From Sulfuricellaceae bacterium (lineage in GTDB: Bacteria; Pseudomonadota; Gammaproteobacteria; Burkholderiales; UBA9220): a stretch of 7,097 nucleotides of DNA. A model generated the notes under the pieces. That model was not told where the DNA came from, ran no database searches, and saw only the letters and a list, made by a program, of their open reading frames with translations. The position numbers and the translations under genes were made by a program. Shown here piece after piece: positions 1 to 5,209 of this stretch (position 1 is the first letter of the stretch; the number at the start of each line of letters is the position of its first letter). The stretch spans positions 1-7,097 of the forward strand of contig JAIOJO010000524.1 in assembly GCA_019911985.1 (NCBI GenBank), written 5' to 3'.

Positions 1-131
1 CGGCTCGCAGCTTCGCTCCCCGCTTCCTTCCCACATTCGGTCGCCCTCATGCAGTTGCGCTTCGCTTCGTTCGCTGTGATCAACTTACGGTGGGACTTGC
101 ACCCACAGGAGTGCGCCCATGCTGGGCGCAC
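1..131 (-). mobile_element. 5' end of a group II intron (IIC-like), cut by the window edge
   Basis: Read on the minus strand, the segment starts at 131 with GTGCGCCC, fitting the GUGYG 5' splice consensus of group II introns. It folds at once into a perfect 9-bp hairpin (arms 123-131 and 111-119, loop 120-122). A second hairpin follows, GTGGG/CCCAC (102-106 with 90-94) with loop TGCAAGT. Further along come AACTGCATGAGGG-like and GGAAGGAAGCGG-like blocks. From memory, this order (GUGYGCCC, GCAUGGG, GGGUG..AGUCCC, GAAGGAAGCGG) matches the start of domain I of the Oceanobacillus iheyensis group IIC intron. Placement also fits: class C introns insert in the sense direction just behind terminator hairpins, and this one begins 10 bases after the GC stem of the terminator at 135-163. 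The remainder of domain I, any reverse-transcriptase ORF and domains V-VI would lie left of the window. Whether it is a full mobile intron or a fragment cannot be seen. Open frames in this segment are probably by-products of structured RNA. Confidence 0.8.
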
Positions 132-134
132 CAT

Positions 135-163
135 AAAAAAACCCCCGCGTAAGCGGGGGTTTT
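135..163 (-). terminator. Rho-independent terminator of the surface-layer-like gene
   Basis: A perfect GC-rich stem CCCCCGC/GCGGGGG (142-148 with 153-159) has a 4-base loop (149-152). Four flanking A:T pairs (138-141 with 160-163) extend it. On the minus strand it is followed by a run of seven T (141 down to 135). It lies about 40 bases past the stop codon at 203-205. The plus-strand side has only TTTT, so it should act mainly on minus-strand transcripts. The group II intron starts directly behind it without disrupting it. Confidence 0.93.
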
Positions 164-202
164 AGTTTGCTAAACCGGCTTTCGCCAGTTCAAGCAAATT
201 TA

Positions 203-2671
203 TTACTTGATGGTGTAGCTCAGGTTGTAAGTTCCGTTGGACAGCATGCTGTTGCAAGCCGTACCTGCTGGCGACAAGGCGCCACCCGTACCGTAACCTA
301 CGTACACTTGCGTACCCACCAGGCTCGACAGATCCCCTGCGGTTCCAACGACGGCGATATTGCTAACCGAAGCCAAGGATCCCGTGGTATAAGCGGGAGC
401 TGTTGCGCAAGAGGTGAACGCAGTCCACGCACCGGAACTGCTCTCGAAGAACACACCGCCGCCCAGGCTGGCTGGCAATACGGCAGCTACGAATACGCTA
501 CCCTGTTTACCCAAGTCGTTACCGGCTGGAACGATGCTGGCGCTGATTGTTTGCGCCGTGATCGGGCCGGTTATGGTTGCGGCCGGGATAGACGGCACTG
601 TCGAAGAAACGATGCTGCCTACCGTCACCGTTGCCTTGGTTGCACTTGCCTTGCTGGTCCAGGTGGATGCATCTTCACCTCCCATCGCGACAGCCGTTGA
701 AACACCCGCAGAATCCGCACCAGCAATCACAGCACTGATCGTGCCCGCTGGCGCACTGGCTACGGATTTTGCCTTCAGGCCGGTAACCGTGATGGTATAG
801 GTACCGCTTGCATTTGCAGAGGCCGCACTCATGGCAATGAATAATTGGCGAGCCGTGCCTCCGGCAGTACCATTGCCGATGGTTAGTGTGGGCGAAGCAC
901 CCAGTGCCGTGGAAGTGACATCGGCGCCAGTTGTATCGACCACCTTAACTGTAACATCTGTTCCATTGGTCAGCGTACCGCCATCGACTGCATCGGCAGA
1001 TCCCTTCTGGATAGTATAGCCAGCGGGGAGCTCGATGCCTATCACGTTACCGGCAGCCAGCGCGCTATACTTGCCTTCCGTAATGGTAATGACTGGGAGG
1101 GTGAATACGCTGTTTGCCGTCACGGTTTGAGCGCCGCTAGCCACAGATGCATTCGTTGCATTCACCACTTCGGCCATTTTCACGGTTGACGCTGTTATGC
1201 CCGCCGTTCCACCTACTGTCACGTTCAGATCACCCGGCGTTGCAGCGGTCATATCCAGATTGCCAAATGTATAGGTAGCGCTACCCGCAGTTGTGGTTGC
1301 CGCAGAAGACACGGTGTAGGATGCAGACTTCTTATCCGTGCTCAGTACACCCGCATTCATAGTCAGGGTTGAAGTGTTTACTTCAGTGGGAGCCGCACCG
1401 AACTTACCGGTAGACAGCGCTAGGCTTACCGTGCCATTTTGGGCTAGCGAACCCGCCACCACCTCGGCAACTTTCATTGTATCATTTTCAGCGCCTACGC
1501 CCCCGACCAGGCCACCCGCATAGTTACGGCCCGTAAACAGGGTATTGTAGTCAGCCGCGGCGGTAGCGCCGGTTGCATCGACAAAGCTAGCCGTCGTGCC
1601 GCTGTTAACAATTTTACCGACCTTCACGGTCGTTTGGCTAAGGATCGCGTTGTTTTTATAAACGGTGACCACAGCGTTCAGATCACCCACTGCCGTGCCG
1701 GACGGAATGAAAACGGTGCCGCCGGAGAACTTCACGCCGGAAGCTTGAGTCGTACCCGTAGTCGTTTCGAACTGGTAAGACGCTTTGGCATATCCAGCGC
1801 CGGTCGAACTCAGTGCGGCACCCGCCAAACTTGCGCCGGCGCCGTTGGTGACATCATCGCCACTCAAAGTCGCCATGGTTGGCGCTGCGGCCCATGTCAG
1901 CCCGCCTTGCAGTTCGACGGTAACGTCCGCACCTACGGTAGCGTTGTTCGCAAAGCTGCCCAGGATGGTCTCAGTCAGATTGATCTGATCCATGGTTAGC
2001 GTTTGACCCGTCGCAACATTGGTGGCGGTGGTCGCCGCAGAAACTGCCGATACAGCGGATGCGGATACAGTAGCCAGCGTCGAACTCACACCTGTCGTTA
2101 GACCAGTTGCAGTCGAGCTGGAACTGATCGACACGGCAACGGCCGATCCCACCGAGGAAGAGGAGGTATCCAAATTAATGGTGGTCAGGGAGATCGTACC
2201 CCCCGCGCCCACGTTGCTCTGAGCGGTACCCATATACAGCGGGATCGTACCGTTTACGATATCAGCCGCAGCCAGGGTGGTGGTGCTGTTTGCGGCCATC
2301 GCGGTGCCGCTACCGGTGAAGAAGTCCCACCCACTGTTGCTCAGAGTAACCTTGGTGCCCGCCTTAAACTTGGCGCCGCCGCTAAGACTCAAAATGACAC
2401 TGCCGCCCATGCCACTAGCAGCCGAAGGGCCAATCGCCGCCCCCGTGCTCTCGGTAATTGTAAAGGTTTGCCCCGTAACCACCACGTTGGTGGCCGAGGG
2501 AACGGCAACACCCACACTTACGCCCGACACCTGGGTGGTATCCGCGAACTGGTTGGCTTGCGCCGCACTGATTGGAGCGATGCCGGGAACAGCCACAAAG
2601 CCTGCACCGATAGCCACGAATGCGGCTGTCACGCTAACCGCAATCACTTTTTTCTTGAAAGATTGATTCAT
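203..2671 (-). CDS. Secreted surface-layer-like protein with repeated beta-rich modules
   Basis: An 822-residue protein. The ATG at 2669-2671 is preceded by AAGGAG (2679-2684) at 7-base spacing, so the start is secure. A signal peptide spans residues 1-39: a basic KKK stretch, a hydrophobic core, and an AQA/N site. The mature chain is very rich in Ala, Thr, Ser, Gly and Val, with no membrane helix. It has just two cysteines, C755 and C806, both in the last module and a likely disulfide. Repeated motifs mark modules: an NV..GQT...I.ITE-type strand pair near 59-75, 216-234 and 505-532. Linkers of the form TVKV..IV sit at 347-356, 495-504 and 680-689, the first two preceded by GDLN (329-332, 480-483). 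A distinct C-terminal domain (about 695-822) contains DLSSLVGTQVYVGYGTG and ends in an aromatic-bearing strand (TYNLSYTIK). No SLH, LPXTG or autotransporter domain is visible. Best guess is an S-layer or other abundant surface or extracellular structural protein; an adhesin is an alternative. Attachment to the surface is inference. It forms its own transcription unit, with promoter at 2885-2913 and terminator at 135-163. Confidence 0.8.
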   Translation of the reverse strand: MNQSFKKKVIAVSVTAAFVAIGAGFVAVPGIAPISAAQANQFADTTQVSGVSVGVAVPSATNVVVTGQTFTITESTGAAIGPSAASGMGGSVILSLSGGAKFKAGTKVTLSNSGWDFFTGSGTAMAANSTTTLAAADIVNGTIPLYMGTAQSNVGAGGTISLTTINLDTSSSSVGSAVAVSISSSSTATGLTTGVSSTLATVSASAVSAVSAATTATNVATGQTLTMDQINLTETILGSFANNATVGADVTVELQGGLTWAAAPTMATLSGDDVTNGAGASLAGAALSSTGAGYAKASYQFETTTGTTQASGVKFSGGTVFIPSGTAVGDLNAVVTVYKNNAILSQTTVKVGKIVNSGTTASFVDATGATAAADYNTLFTGRNYAGGLVGGVGAENDTMKVAEVVAGSLAQNGTVSLALSTGKFGAAPTEVNTSTLTMNAGVLSTDKKSASYTVSSAATTTAGSATYTFGNLDMTAATPGDLNVTVGGTAGITASTVKMAEVVNATNASVASGAQTVTANSVFTLPVITITEGKYSALAAGNVIGIELPAGYTIQKGSADAVDGGTLTNGTDVTVKVVDTTGADVTSTALGASPTLTIGNGTAGGTARQLFIAMSAASANASGTYTITVTGLKAKSVASAPAGTISAVIAGADSAGVSTAVAMGGEDASTWTSKASATKATVTVGSIVSSTVPSIPAATITGPITAQTISASIVPAGNDLGKQGSVFVAAVLPASLGGGVFFESSSGAWTAFTSCATAPAYTTGSLASVSNIAVVGTAGDLSSLVGTQVYVGYGTGGALSPAGTACNSMLSNGTYNLSYTIK

Positions 2672-2878
2672 TGATTTTCTCCTTTTCGATTTTTACCTGC
2701 CCCCCCATTTTGAGTCCTGAGACCCGCTCCAAGGAGACCTGAACTACCCTTACATCCTTAAACTTCTCGCGGCAAGAAGCCGTCAGCTATTCACTATCGT
2801 CTTCTTACCCCTCCTTTCCAAGGATCAACCCTTTTATTAGCAATTGGTCCCGCTTGCGCGTAAGGCAGTAAGGCGCAC
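2672..2878 (-). promoter_or_regulatory. Long 5' leader of the surface-layer-like gene
   Basis: About 205 nt separate the expected transcription start (near 2878) from the ATG. The leader contains several short hairpin options: CTCC/GGAG (2727-2730 with 2733-2736), and two mutually exclusive stems sharing the same bases, CTTCT/AGAAG (2763-2767 with 2775-2779) and CGGC/GCCG (2770-2773 with 2779-2782). There is a direct repeat GAGACC (2719-2724 and 2734-2739, plus-strand reading). A strong but unused Shine-Dalgarno-like AAAGGAGGGG lies at 2808-2817 with no start codon at proper distance. The leader ends in the true ribosome site AAGGAG (2679-2684). No known riboswitch class was recognised. Long leaders that stabilise mRNA are known for S-layer genes; that role here is inference. 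Confidence 0.5.
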
Positions 2879-2884
2879 GGGGCA

Positions 2885-2913
2885 AATTTACCCGCGGATA
2901 CGCCTAGTGTCAA
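2885..2913 (-). promoter_or_regulatory. Sigma70-type promoter of the surface-layer-like gene
   Basis: Minus strand: a perfect -35 TTGACA (2908-2913), a 17-base spacer (2891-2907), and -10 TAAATT (2885-2890), which matches TATAAT at five of six bases. Start of transcription is expected near 2878. An A/T-rich stretch lies further upstream, around 2940-2990. This is the strongest promoter-like sequence I found in the window and fits high expression of the downstream gene. Confidence 0.8.
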
Positions 2914-2996
2914 GCGTTCGCCTACTGTTTCCGGTGCGTTTTCGAGCATTTAATTGAGCTTTTACGTGTTGATTATTAAGCTAGCATGGCAACCCT

Positions 2997-3034
2997 TAAT
3001 CCACAAGCGGTAGAGCCGCAATCCGGGTGGATTA
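2997..3034. repeat. Two-tier palindrome (REP-like), intergenic
   Basis: Outer arms TAATCCAC (2997-3004) and GTGGATTA (3027-3034) are perfect 8-bp complements. Inside is a second stem, GCGG (3007-3010) with CCGC (3016-3019), around a 5-base loop. There is no T-run on either side, so it is not a standard terminator. The GGTGGATTA half resembles common proteobacterial intergenic palindromes. It sits between the end of the DUF2442 gene and the promoter at 2885-2913, where it could act as a 3' mRNA-stabilising hairpin or protein site. Confidence 0.55.
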
Positions 3035-3040
3035 TGCTCC

Positions 3041-3062
3041 TGTGTTGCAAAATAACAACACA
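3041..3062. repeat. 7-bp inverted repeat, A/T-rich loop
   Basis: TGTGTTG (3041-3047) pairs perfectly with CAACACA (3056-3062) around an 8-base A/T-rich loop. It lies 80 bases past the DUF2442 stop codon and six bases from the larger palindrome at 2997-3034. No T-tract follows on the minus strand. It may be a 3'-end hairpin of the DUF2442 transcript or an operator; neither is proven. Confidence 0.4.
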
Positions 3063-3141
3063 TCTCGACTTGCCATGAAACATCCACGCCTTCCATCTGC
3101 TTTGCCAGGGTGTCGTTGCGGCACCCTTGTGCGGGTTGGCA

Positions 3142-3411
3142 TCAAGCGGCAGCCTGTTCTTTCTTGAGTAGTTTCGATTCTTCAAGCTTCCGGTATAACG
3201 AATCCGGGCTTAGCTCCAAGCCATTCCGCCAGCACAGCGCGCCTAGCTCCAGAAAGAATTCGCCGAAATAAGCCGTATCACGCAGCGGCATAAGCAACGA
3301 CCCCATTCCGTGGAGCATGTCGGCGGCATCGAAATCGCCCTGCACTCCATTCGAAAAAAATAAGCGGATGCAAAAATTTCCCAGATAGTCGGCCTTGGTG
3401 ATCTTAATCAT
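3142..3411 (-). CDS. DUF2442 domain protein (second gene of a DUF4160-DUF2442 cassette)
   Basis: An 89-residue protein filling the usual length of a single-domain DUF2442 protein. Family features seen: an N-terminal strand ending in LFFSNGVQGDFDAADML (18-34), then PLRDTAYFGEFFLELGALCWRNGLELSPDSLYR (42-74), which carries the typical plrd..yF......G.l.W.nG.elspd.LY pattern. A Lys/Glu-rich tail follows. The ATG (3409-3411) has AAGGAG at 3418-3423 with 6-base spacing. The start codon overlaps by 8 bases the end of an upstream DUF4160 frame (stop 3404-3406), the arrangement expected for translational coupling. In many genomes DUF4160 and DUF2442 genes are neighbours and are suspected to form toxin-antitoxin-like pairs; I know of no settled biochemical role. 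Here the partner is damaged, so this gene may be a surviving orphan. No membrane segment or signal peptide is present. Confidence 0.85.
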   Translation of the reverse strand: MIKITKADYLGNFCIRLFFSNGVQGDFDAADMLHGMGSLLMPLRDTAYFGEFFLELGALCWRNGLELSPDSLYRKLEESKLLKKEQAAA

Positions 3412-3538
3412 TGTCCGCTCCTTTAATTCTGTTCAACGGTTCGAATCGCTGTGCTAAGTTCCAGTCTAGCAAAAGTTCCTCCTGGCGCTCCAAGGCCCAC
3501 TCTTTTACCAGCCTTGCCGATCTTCGATTCGATTTCAT
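3404..3538 (-). pseudogene. DUF4160 gene remnant, C-terminal half only
   Basis: A 44-codon frame from ATG 3536-3538 to TAA 3404-3406 encodes RRSARLVKEWALERQEELLL followed by DWNLAQRFEPLNRIKGAD. This matches the conserved DUF4160 C-terminal pattern (rRA..LV.EWa..hqeELl.nW..a....pl..I). A full DUF4160 protein has about 80-90 residues, so the N-terminal half, including the PPHxH-type motif, is missing. The codon just before the ATG is an in-frame TGA, and no frame in the preceding 150 bases encodes DUF4160-like sequence. The stop overlaps the start of the DUF2442 gene by 8 bases, which preserves the ancestral operon junction. A competing longer frame (3423-3638, TTG start, no Shine-Dalgarno) covers the same bases but resembles no family I know. 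Most likely this is a 5'-truncated pseudogene; a short functional peptide is possible but less likely. Confidence 0.65.
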
Positions 3539-3730
3539 TCAACAGGCTCGGGTTTTGCTCCAGCAAGTCCTCGAAATCATCGCAGCGAGGACAAGAGCGG
3601 GAGGGGATTGAGAGGAGGGCTAAACGCAAAGGTACCAAAAGTAGGCGCCTCTAGGCGAAACAATGTGTTATCGGAATCTGCCCAATCACCAGATAGGTGA
3701 ATACCAGATGGTATTTTAAGCCCTTGTGTT
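3539..3730. other. Intergenic stretch without recognisable gene
   Basis: No frame here resembles a known family. The only sizeable minus-strand frame (TTG at 3638 to stop 3423) has no ribosome site and runs out of phase with the DUF4160 remnant. No DUF4160 N-terminus, terminator or promoter of good quality was found. This is presumably the join left when the 5' half of the DUF4160 gene was lost. Confidence 0.45.
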
Positions 3731-3813
3731 TTGCGAGTTGGGCAACAAACTGCCCATCCCTGCGAACCCCGCTTGCGAGTTGGGCGATAAAGCCGCCCAT
3801 CCCTGCGAACCCC
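3731..3813. repeat. Tandem pair of REP-like hairpin units
   Basis: Two units of 40 and 41 bases (3731-3770 and 3773-3813) are separated by GC. Both begin TTGCGAGTTGGGC and end GCCCATCCCTGCGAACCCC. Each contains a 6-bp stem: TGGGCA/TGCCCA in the first and TGGGCG/CGCCCA in the second. The one stem pair that differs is changed on both sides (A:T to G:C), so pairing is kept, while the loops differ. This points to a selected structure, as in proteobacterial REP/BIME elements. They lie about 100 bases behind the toxin gene. Confidence 0.75.
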
Positions 3814-3814
3814 A

Positions 3815-3842
3815 TTTTTTGCGCCTTCGCGTCTTTGCGGTT
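3815..3842. repeat. Common intergenic repeat of the GCGCCTTCGCGTCTTTGCGG type
   Basis: A T-run (3815-3820) is followed by GCGCCTTCGCGTCTTTGCGG (3821-3840). Very similar strings (cgcaaagacgcaaaggcgc in reverse) are scattered between genes in many proteobacteria and cyanobacteria. It is recognised from memory and its function is unknown. Confidence 0.45.
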
Positions 3843-3868
3843 AATGAACTGCAGTTTTTAAGTTCATT
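3843..3868. repeat. 8-bp inverted repeat with nested palindrome, past the toxin gene
   Basis: AATGAACT (3843-3850) pairs with AGTTCATT (3861-3868) around a 10-base loop. The left arm also takes part in a 10-bp perfect palindrome, AACTGCAGTT (3847-3856), so two folds compete. Closer to the toxin stop, CAGGT (3881-3885) and ACCTG (3901-3905) can also pair. None is followed by a T-run on the minus strand, so a terminator role for the toxin-antitoxin operon is uncertain. Confidence 0.45.
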
Positions 3869-3915
3869 CTAGCCGATTGTCAGGTAGCCGCTCAGCAGCA
3901 ACCTGACCTGCCCGC

Positions 3916-4215
3916 CTATACACTAAATCCCGCTTCCTTCTGATGCTTTACCGTCAGCACCACAATTGAGCTTCCTACAGTATAACGATAGCGCACCACG
4001 AATCCGCTATCGCCGAACTCAACGATAAAATCCCTGAAATCGGGCGGCATGTCCTGGACAGGCCGCCCGATTTGCGGCTGCTGCTCCAAAATGCGAATGG
4101 CTTTGACGATGCTCTCCCCCGCCCGCTTTGCCGCCAAGGGGTTTTTACTTCTCAGGAATTCCCTTAGCCGCTCGATATCGCCCAGGGCGACCGGCGTAAA
4201 GATTACTTGCGGCAT
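3916..4215 (-). CDS. Type II toxin, RelE/ParE family
   Basis: A 99-residue protein of standard family length. Seen: the N-terminal FTPVALGDIERLREFL helix region (6-21), the LEQQPQIGRPV signature (43-53), the strand pair around R61 and VVRYRY (73-78), and the family's C-terminal strand VVLTVKHQKEAGF (85-97). The conserved arginines and the C-terminal H..E fit the RelE/ParE fold. Whether it cleaves mRNA at the ribosome (RelE) or poisons gyrase (ParE) cannot be told, although the sequence style is closer to ParE. Its ATG (4213-4215) lies inside the end of the antitoxin gene, a 13-base overlap, so translation is probably coupled. No motif is missing and it looks intact. Cytoplasmic. Confidence 0.92.
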   Translation of the reverse strand: MPQVIFTPVALGDIERLREFLRSKNPLAAKRAGESIVKAIRILEQQPQIGRPVQDMPPDFRDFIVEFGDSGFVVRYRYTVGSSIVVLTVKHQKEAGFSV

Positions 4216-4484
4216 GCAGGCGCTTTCGATTCATTTTCAGCGCCCCACGTTTCAAGCCATGCTACGATTTCATCGCCCGTTACGTGCTCTCCAGTTTCCC
4301 GATACGCTTCCCATGCCAGTAGCGCATCACGCTTGAACTGCTCCCGCCTTTCCTCGCGCTCAACATATTCCCGCAACGCTTCCAGCATGAGCCAATGGGG
4401 TGTTCTTTGTTTTGTTGCGGCAAGCTGTTTGATGCGTTCCTTGGTGGCCGCATCAAGCTTGATGGTGGTGGTTTGGGTTTCCAT
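4203..4484 (-). CDS. Antitoxin, ribbon-helix-helix (CopG/ParD-like) family
   Basis: A 93-residue protein whose start is set at ATG 4482-4484, since GAGGA lies just upstream with about 5-base spacing and METQTTTIKLD is a typical RHH beginning. A longer frame opening at 4802 would add about 106 residues of GC-rich repeat translation and is rejected. Residues 5-42 form the DNA-binding ribbon-helix-helix: strand TTIKLDA, helix ATKERIKQLAATK, turn, helix PHWLMLEALREYVERE. Residues 43-93 are a charged tail (REQFKRDALLAWEAYRETG, then GDEIVAWLETWG) that should wrap and neutralise the toxin. It precedes its toxin, with the 13-base overlap described there. RHH antitoxins normally repress their own operon, and a nested inverted repeat 26 bases upstream (4510-4531) is a candidate operator. 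Confidence 0.92.
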   Translation of the reverse strand: METQTTTIKLDAATKERIKQLAATKQRTPHWLMLEALREYVEREERREQFKRDALLAWEAYRETGEHVTGDEIVAWLETWGAENESKAPACRK

Positions 4485-4509
4485 GACTTCCTCGCTTAAT
4501 TCGGTGTTA

Positions 4510-4531
4510 CCAAGTGTCAATATGGCATTGG
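4510..4531. promoter_or_regulatory. Candidate operator of the toxin-antitoxin pair
   Basis: Nested inverted repeats: outer CCAA (4510-4513) with TTGG (4528-4531), and inner CAAT (4518-4521) with ATTG (4527-4530). They sit 26 bases upstream of the antitoxin start, where an autoregulatory RHH site is expected. A weak promoter (TTGCAT, 17 bases, CATATT on the minus strand) overlaps its far side. Short arms make this tentative. Confidence 0.35.
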
Positions 4532-4602
4532 CTACTAGCAAATGCAAGACTTTTGCCGCAGTTTGTCGGGTAGCCGCGCGGCGGTAGCCCGGCCTAGATT
4601 TT

Positions 4603-4750
4603 CCCTCTCCTCCAGCCACTTCTCCCGAGAACGAGGGACAAGCGCGAGGGAAGGGGCGGGCAACAATCCTTCGAAACGTCGGCAGCATCGAAACTAACAC
4701 CCCTGTCGTTCGCCCCCTCTCCAACTCTCCCCCGCAGGCGGGGGAGAGGG
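4603..4750. repeat. GC-rich repeat island with strong hairpin, no gene
   Basis: The motif CCCTCTCC occurs at 4603-4610 and 4715-4722 and inverted at 4743-4750. A strong hairpin CTCTCCCCC/GGGGGAGAG (4725-4733 with 4740-4748), extended by one G:C pair, closes the right side. The translated strings (SPACGGELERG-like, PSFSGEVAGGEG-like) are boilerplate that appears as spurious proteins in many genomes, which marks dispersed intergenic repeats, not a gene. The space from 4485 to 4825 holds no other gene. The island lies exactly where the toxin partner of the upstream antitoxin (4826-5101) would be expected. No T-run follows the hairpin on either strand. Confidence 0.6.
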
Positions 4751-4825
4751 CAATAGCCTGCCGCGCTGCAAGAGATGACTGCCGCTGCTCGCCGGAGGGC
4801 AAAGTCGCCTCTATGGCTATGGCAT

Positions 4826-5101
4826 TTATTGAGACAGCTTCTTAGCTCCGGCACGGGATCGCATGCCGTCCAACTCGCTCAGGACATCTTCGGCCATGAA
4901 ATAGCCGCCGCTTCGACGCGCTTCGTCGCGCGCAGCCAGGCCGCGGGCAACAAACTCCTGTTGCGCTTGGCGGCGCTCAATGTTGGCCCGTAGGGATTGT
5001 TCCACAAAACTCGATAGGCTCTCGCCGTTCTGCAAAACACTTTCGGCCGCGCGCCGCAGGTCCGGATCGACGCGAAGCGATGGAGTCGTAGCGGTCTTCA
5101 T
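4826..5101 (-). CDS. Orphan antitoxin, YlcI/YnfO-type ribbon-helix-helix protein
   Basis: A 91-residue protein with ATG at 5099-5101 and a GGGGG purine run 6 bases upstream. Residues 6-42 fit an RHH DNA-binding unit (strand TPSLRVDPDLR, then helices ending SSFVEQSLRANI). Residues 43-80 (RRQAQQEFVARGLAARDEAR, then GGYFMAEDVLSELDGM) are the toxin-contacting tail common to the YlcI/YnfO antitoxin group, usually followed at once by a RelE/ParE toxin gene. Here the next 340 bases hold only repeats, with no toxin-like frame. It is 108 bases behind gspD, and no terminator separates the two. It may survive as an orphan transcriptional repressor or as an immunity-like antitoxin against a related toxin elsewhere. 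Cross-talk with the neighbouring ParE-like toxin is possible but not supported by sequence. Confidence 0.85.
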   Translation of the reverse strand: MKTATTPSLRVDPDLRRAAESVLQNGESLSSFVEQSLRANIERRQAQQEFVARGLAARDEARRSGGYFMAEDVLSELDGMRSRAGAKKLSQ

Positions 5102-5117
5102 GGCAACCCCCTTTGCG

Positions 5118-5129
5118 TTGCATTTGCAA
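5118..5129. promoter_or_regulatory. Candidate operator of the orphan antitoxin
   Basis: A perfect inverted repeat TTGCA-TT-TGCAA lies 16 bases upstream of the antitoxin start. ATAC (5129-5132) followed by GTAT at 5134-5137 and again at 5139-5142 adds a second dyad next to it. The position fits self-repression by an RHH protein. No good -35/-10 pair could be assigned. Confidence 0.4.
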
Positions 5130-5209
5130 TACAGTATGGTATGGCGATTTCTCTTACCGAAGACAAGCGGCCCGTTCGCGCAAGCGCATCGGCCGCCGCC
5201 CTGCTCGAC

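Noticed and set aside
90..106. The GTGGG/CCCAC hairpin as a tRNA T-arm
   Set aside because: The reversed loop TGCAAGT lacks the invariant TTC, and no acceptor or anticodon arm is present. The group II intron domain I reading explains it.
167..2674. Plus-strand frames opposite the surface-layer-like gene
   Set aside because: They reflect the Ala/Thr/Ser/Gly/Val-rich codons of the minus-strand gene read in reverse. The real gene has a signal peptide, Shine-Dalgarno site, promoter and terminator.
2700..2706. A run of seven C (G on the transcribed strand) as a phase-variation tract
   Set aside because: Seven bases is short for slipped-strand switching. It lies in the leader, where length change would not shift a frame.
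3423..3638. A 71-codon minus-strand frame ending just before the DUF2442 gene
   Set aside because: It has a TTG start without a ribosome site and no known family, and it overlaps the DUF4160-like frame, which explains the same bases better. A real unknown gene cannot be fully excluded.
3731..3813. The two repeats as a minimal CRISPR array
   Set aside because: They are separated by only two bases, with no spacer, and the variable parts are hairpin loops. No cas gene is nearby.
4485..4802. N-terminal extension of the RHH antitoxin to 199 residues
   Set aside because: The extra residues translate intergenic repeats. The ATG at 4482-4484 has a ribosome site and begins a typical RHH sequence.
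4594..4854. An 86-codon minus-strand frame across the repeat island
   Set aside because: It consists of boilerplate repeat translation, overlaps the end of the orphan antitoxin in another frame, and does not resemble a RelE/ParE toxin.
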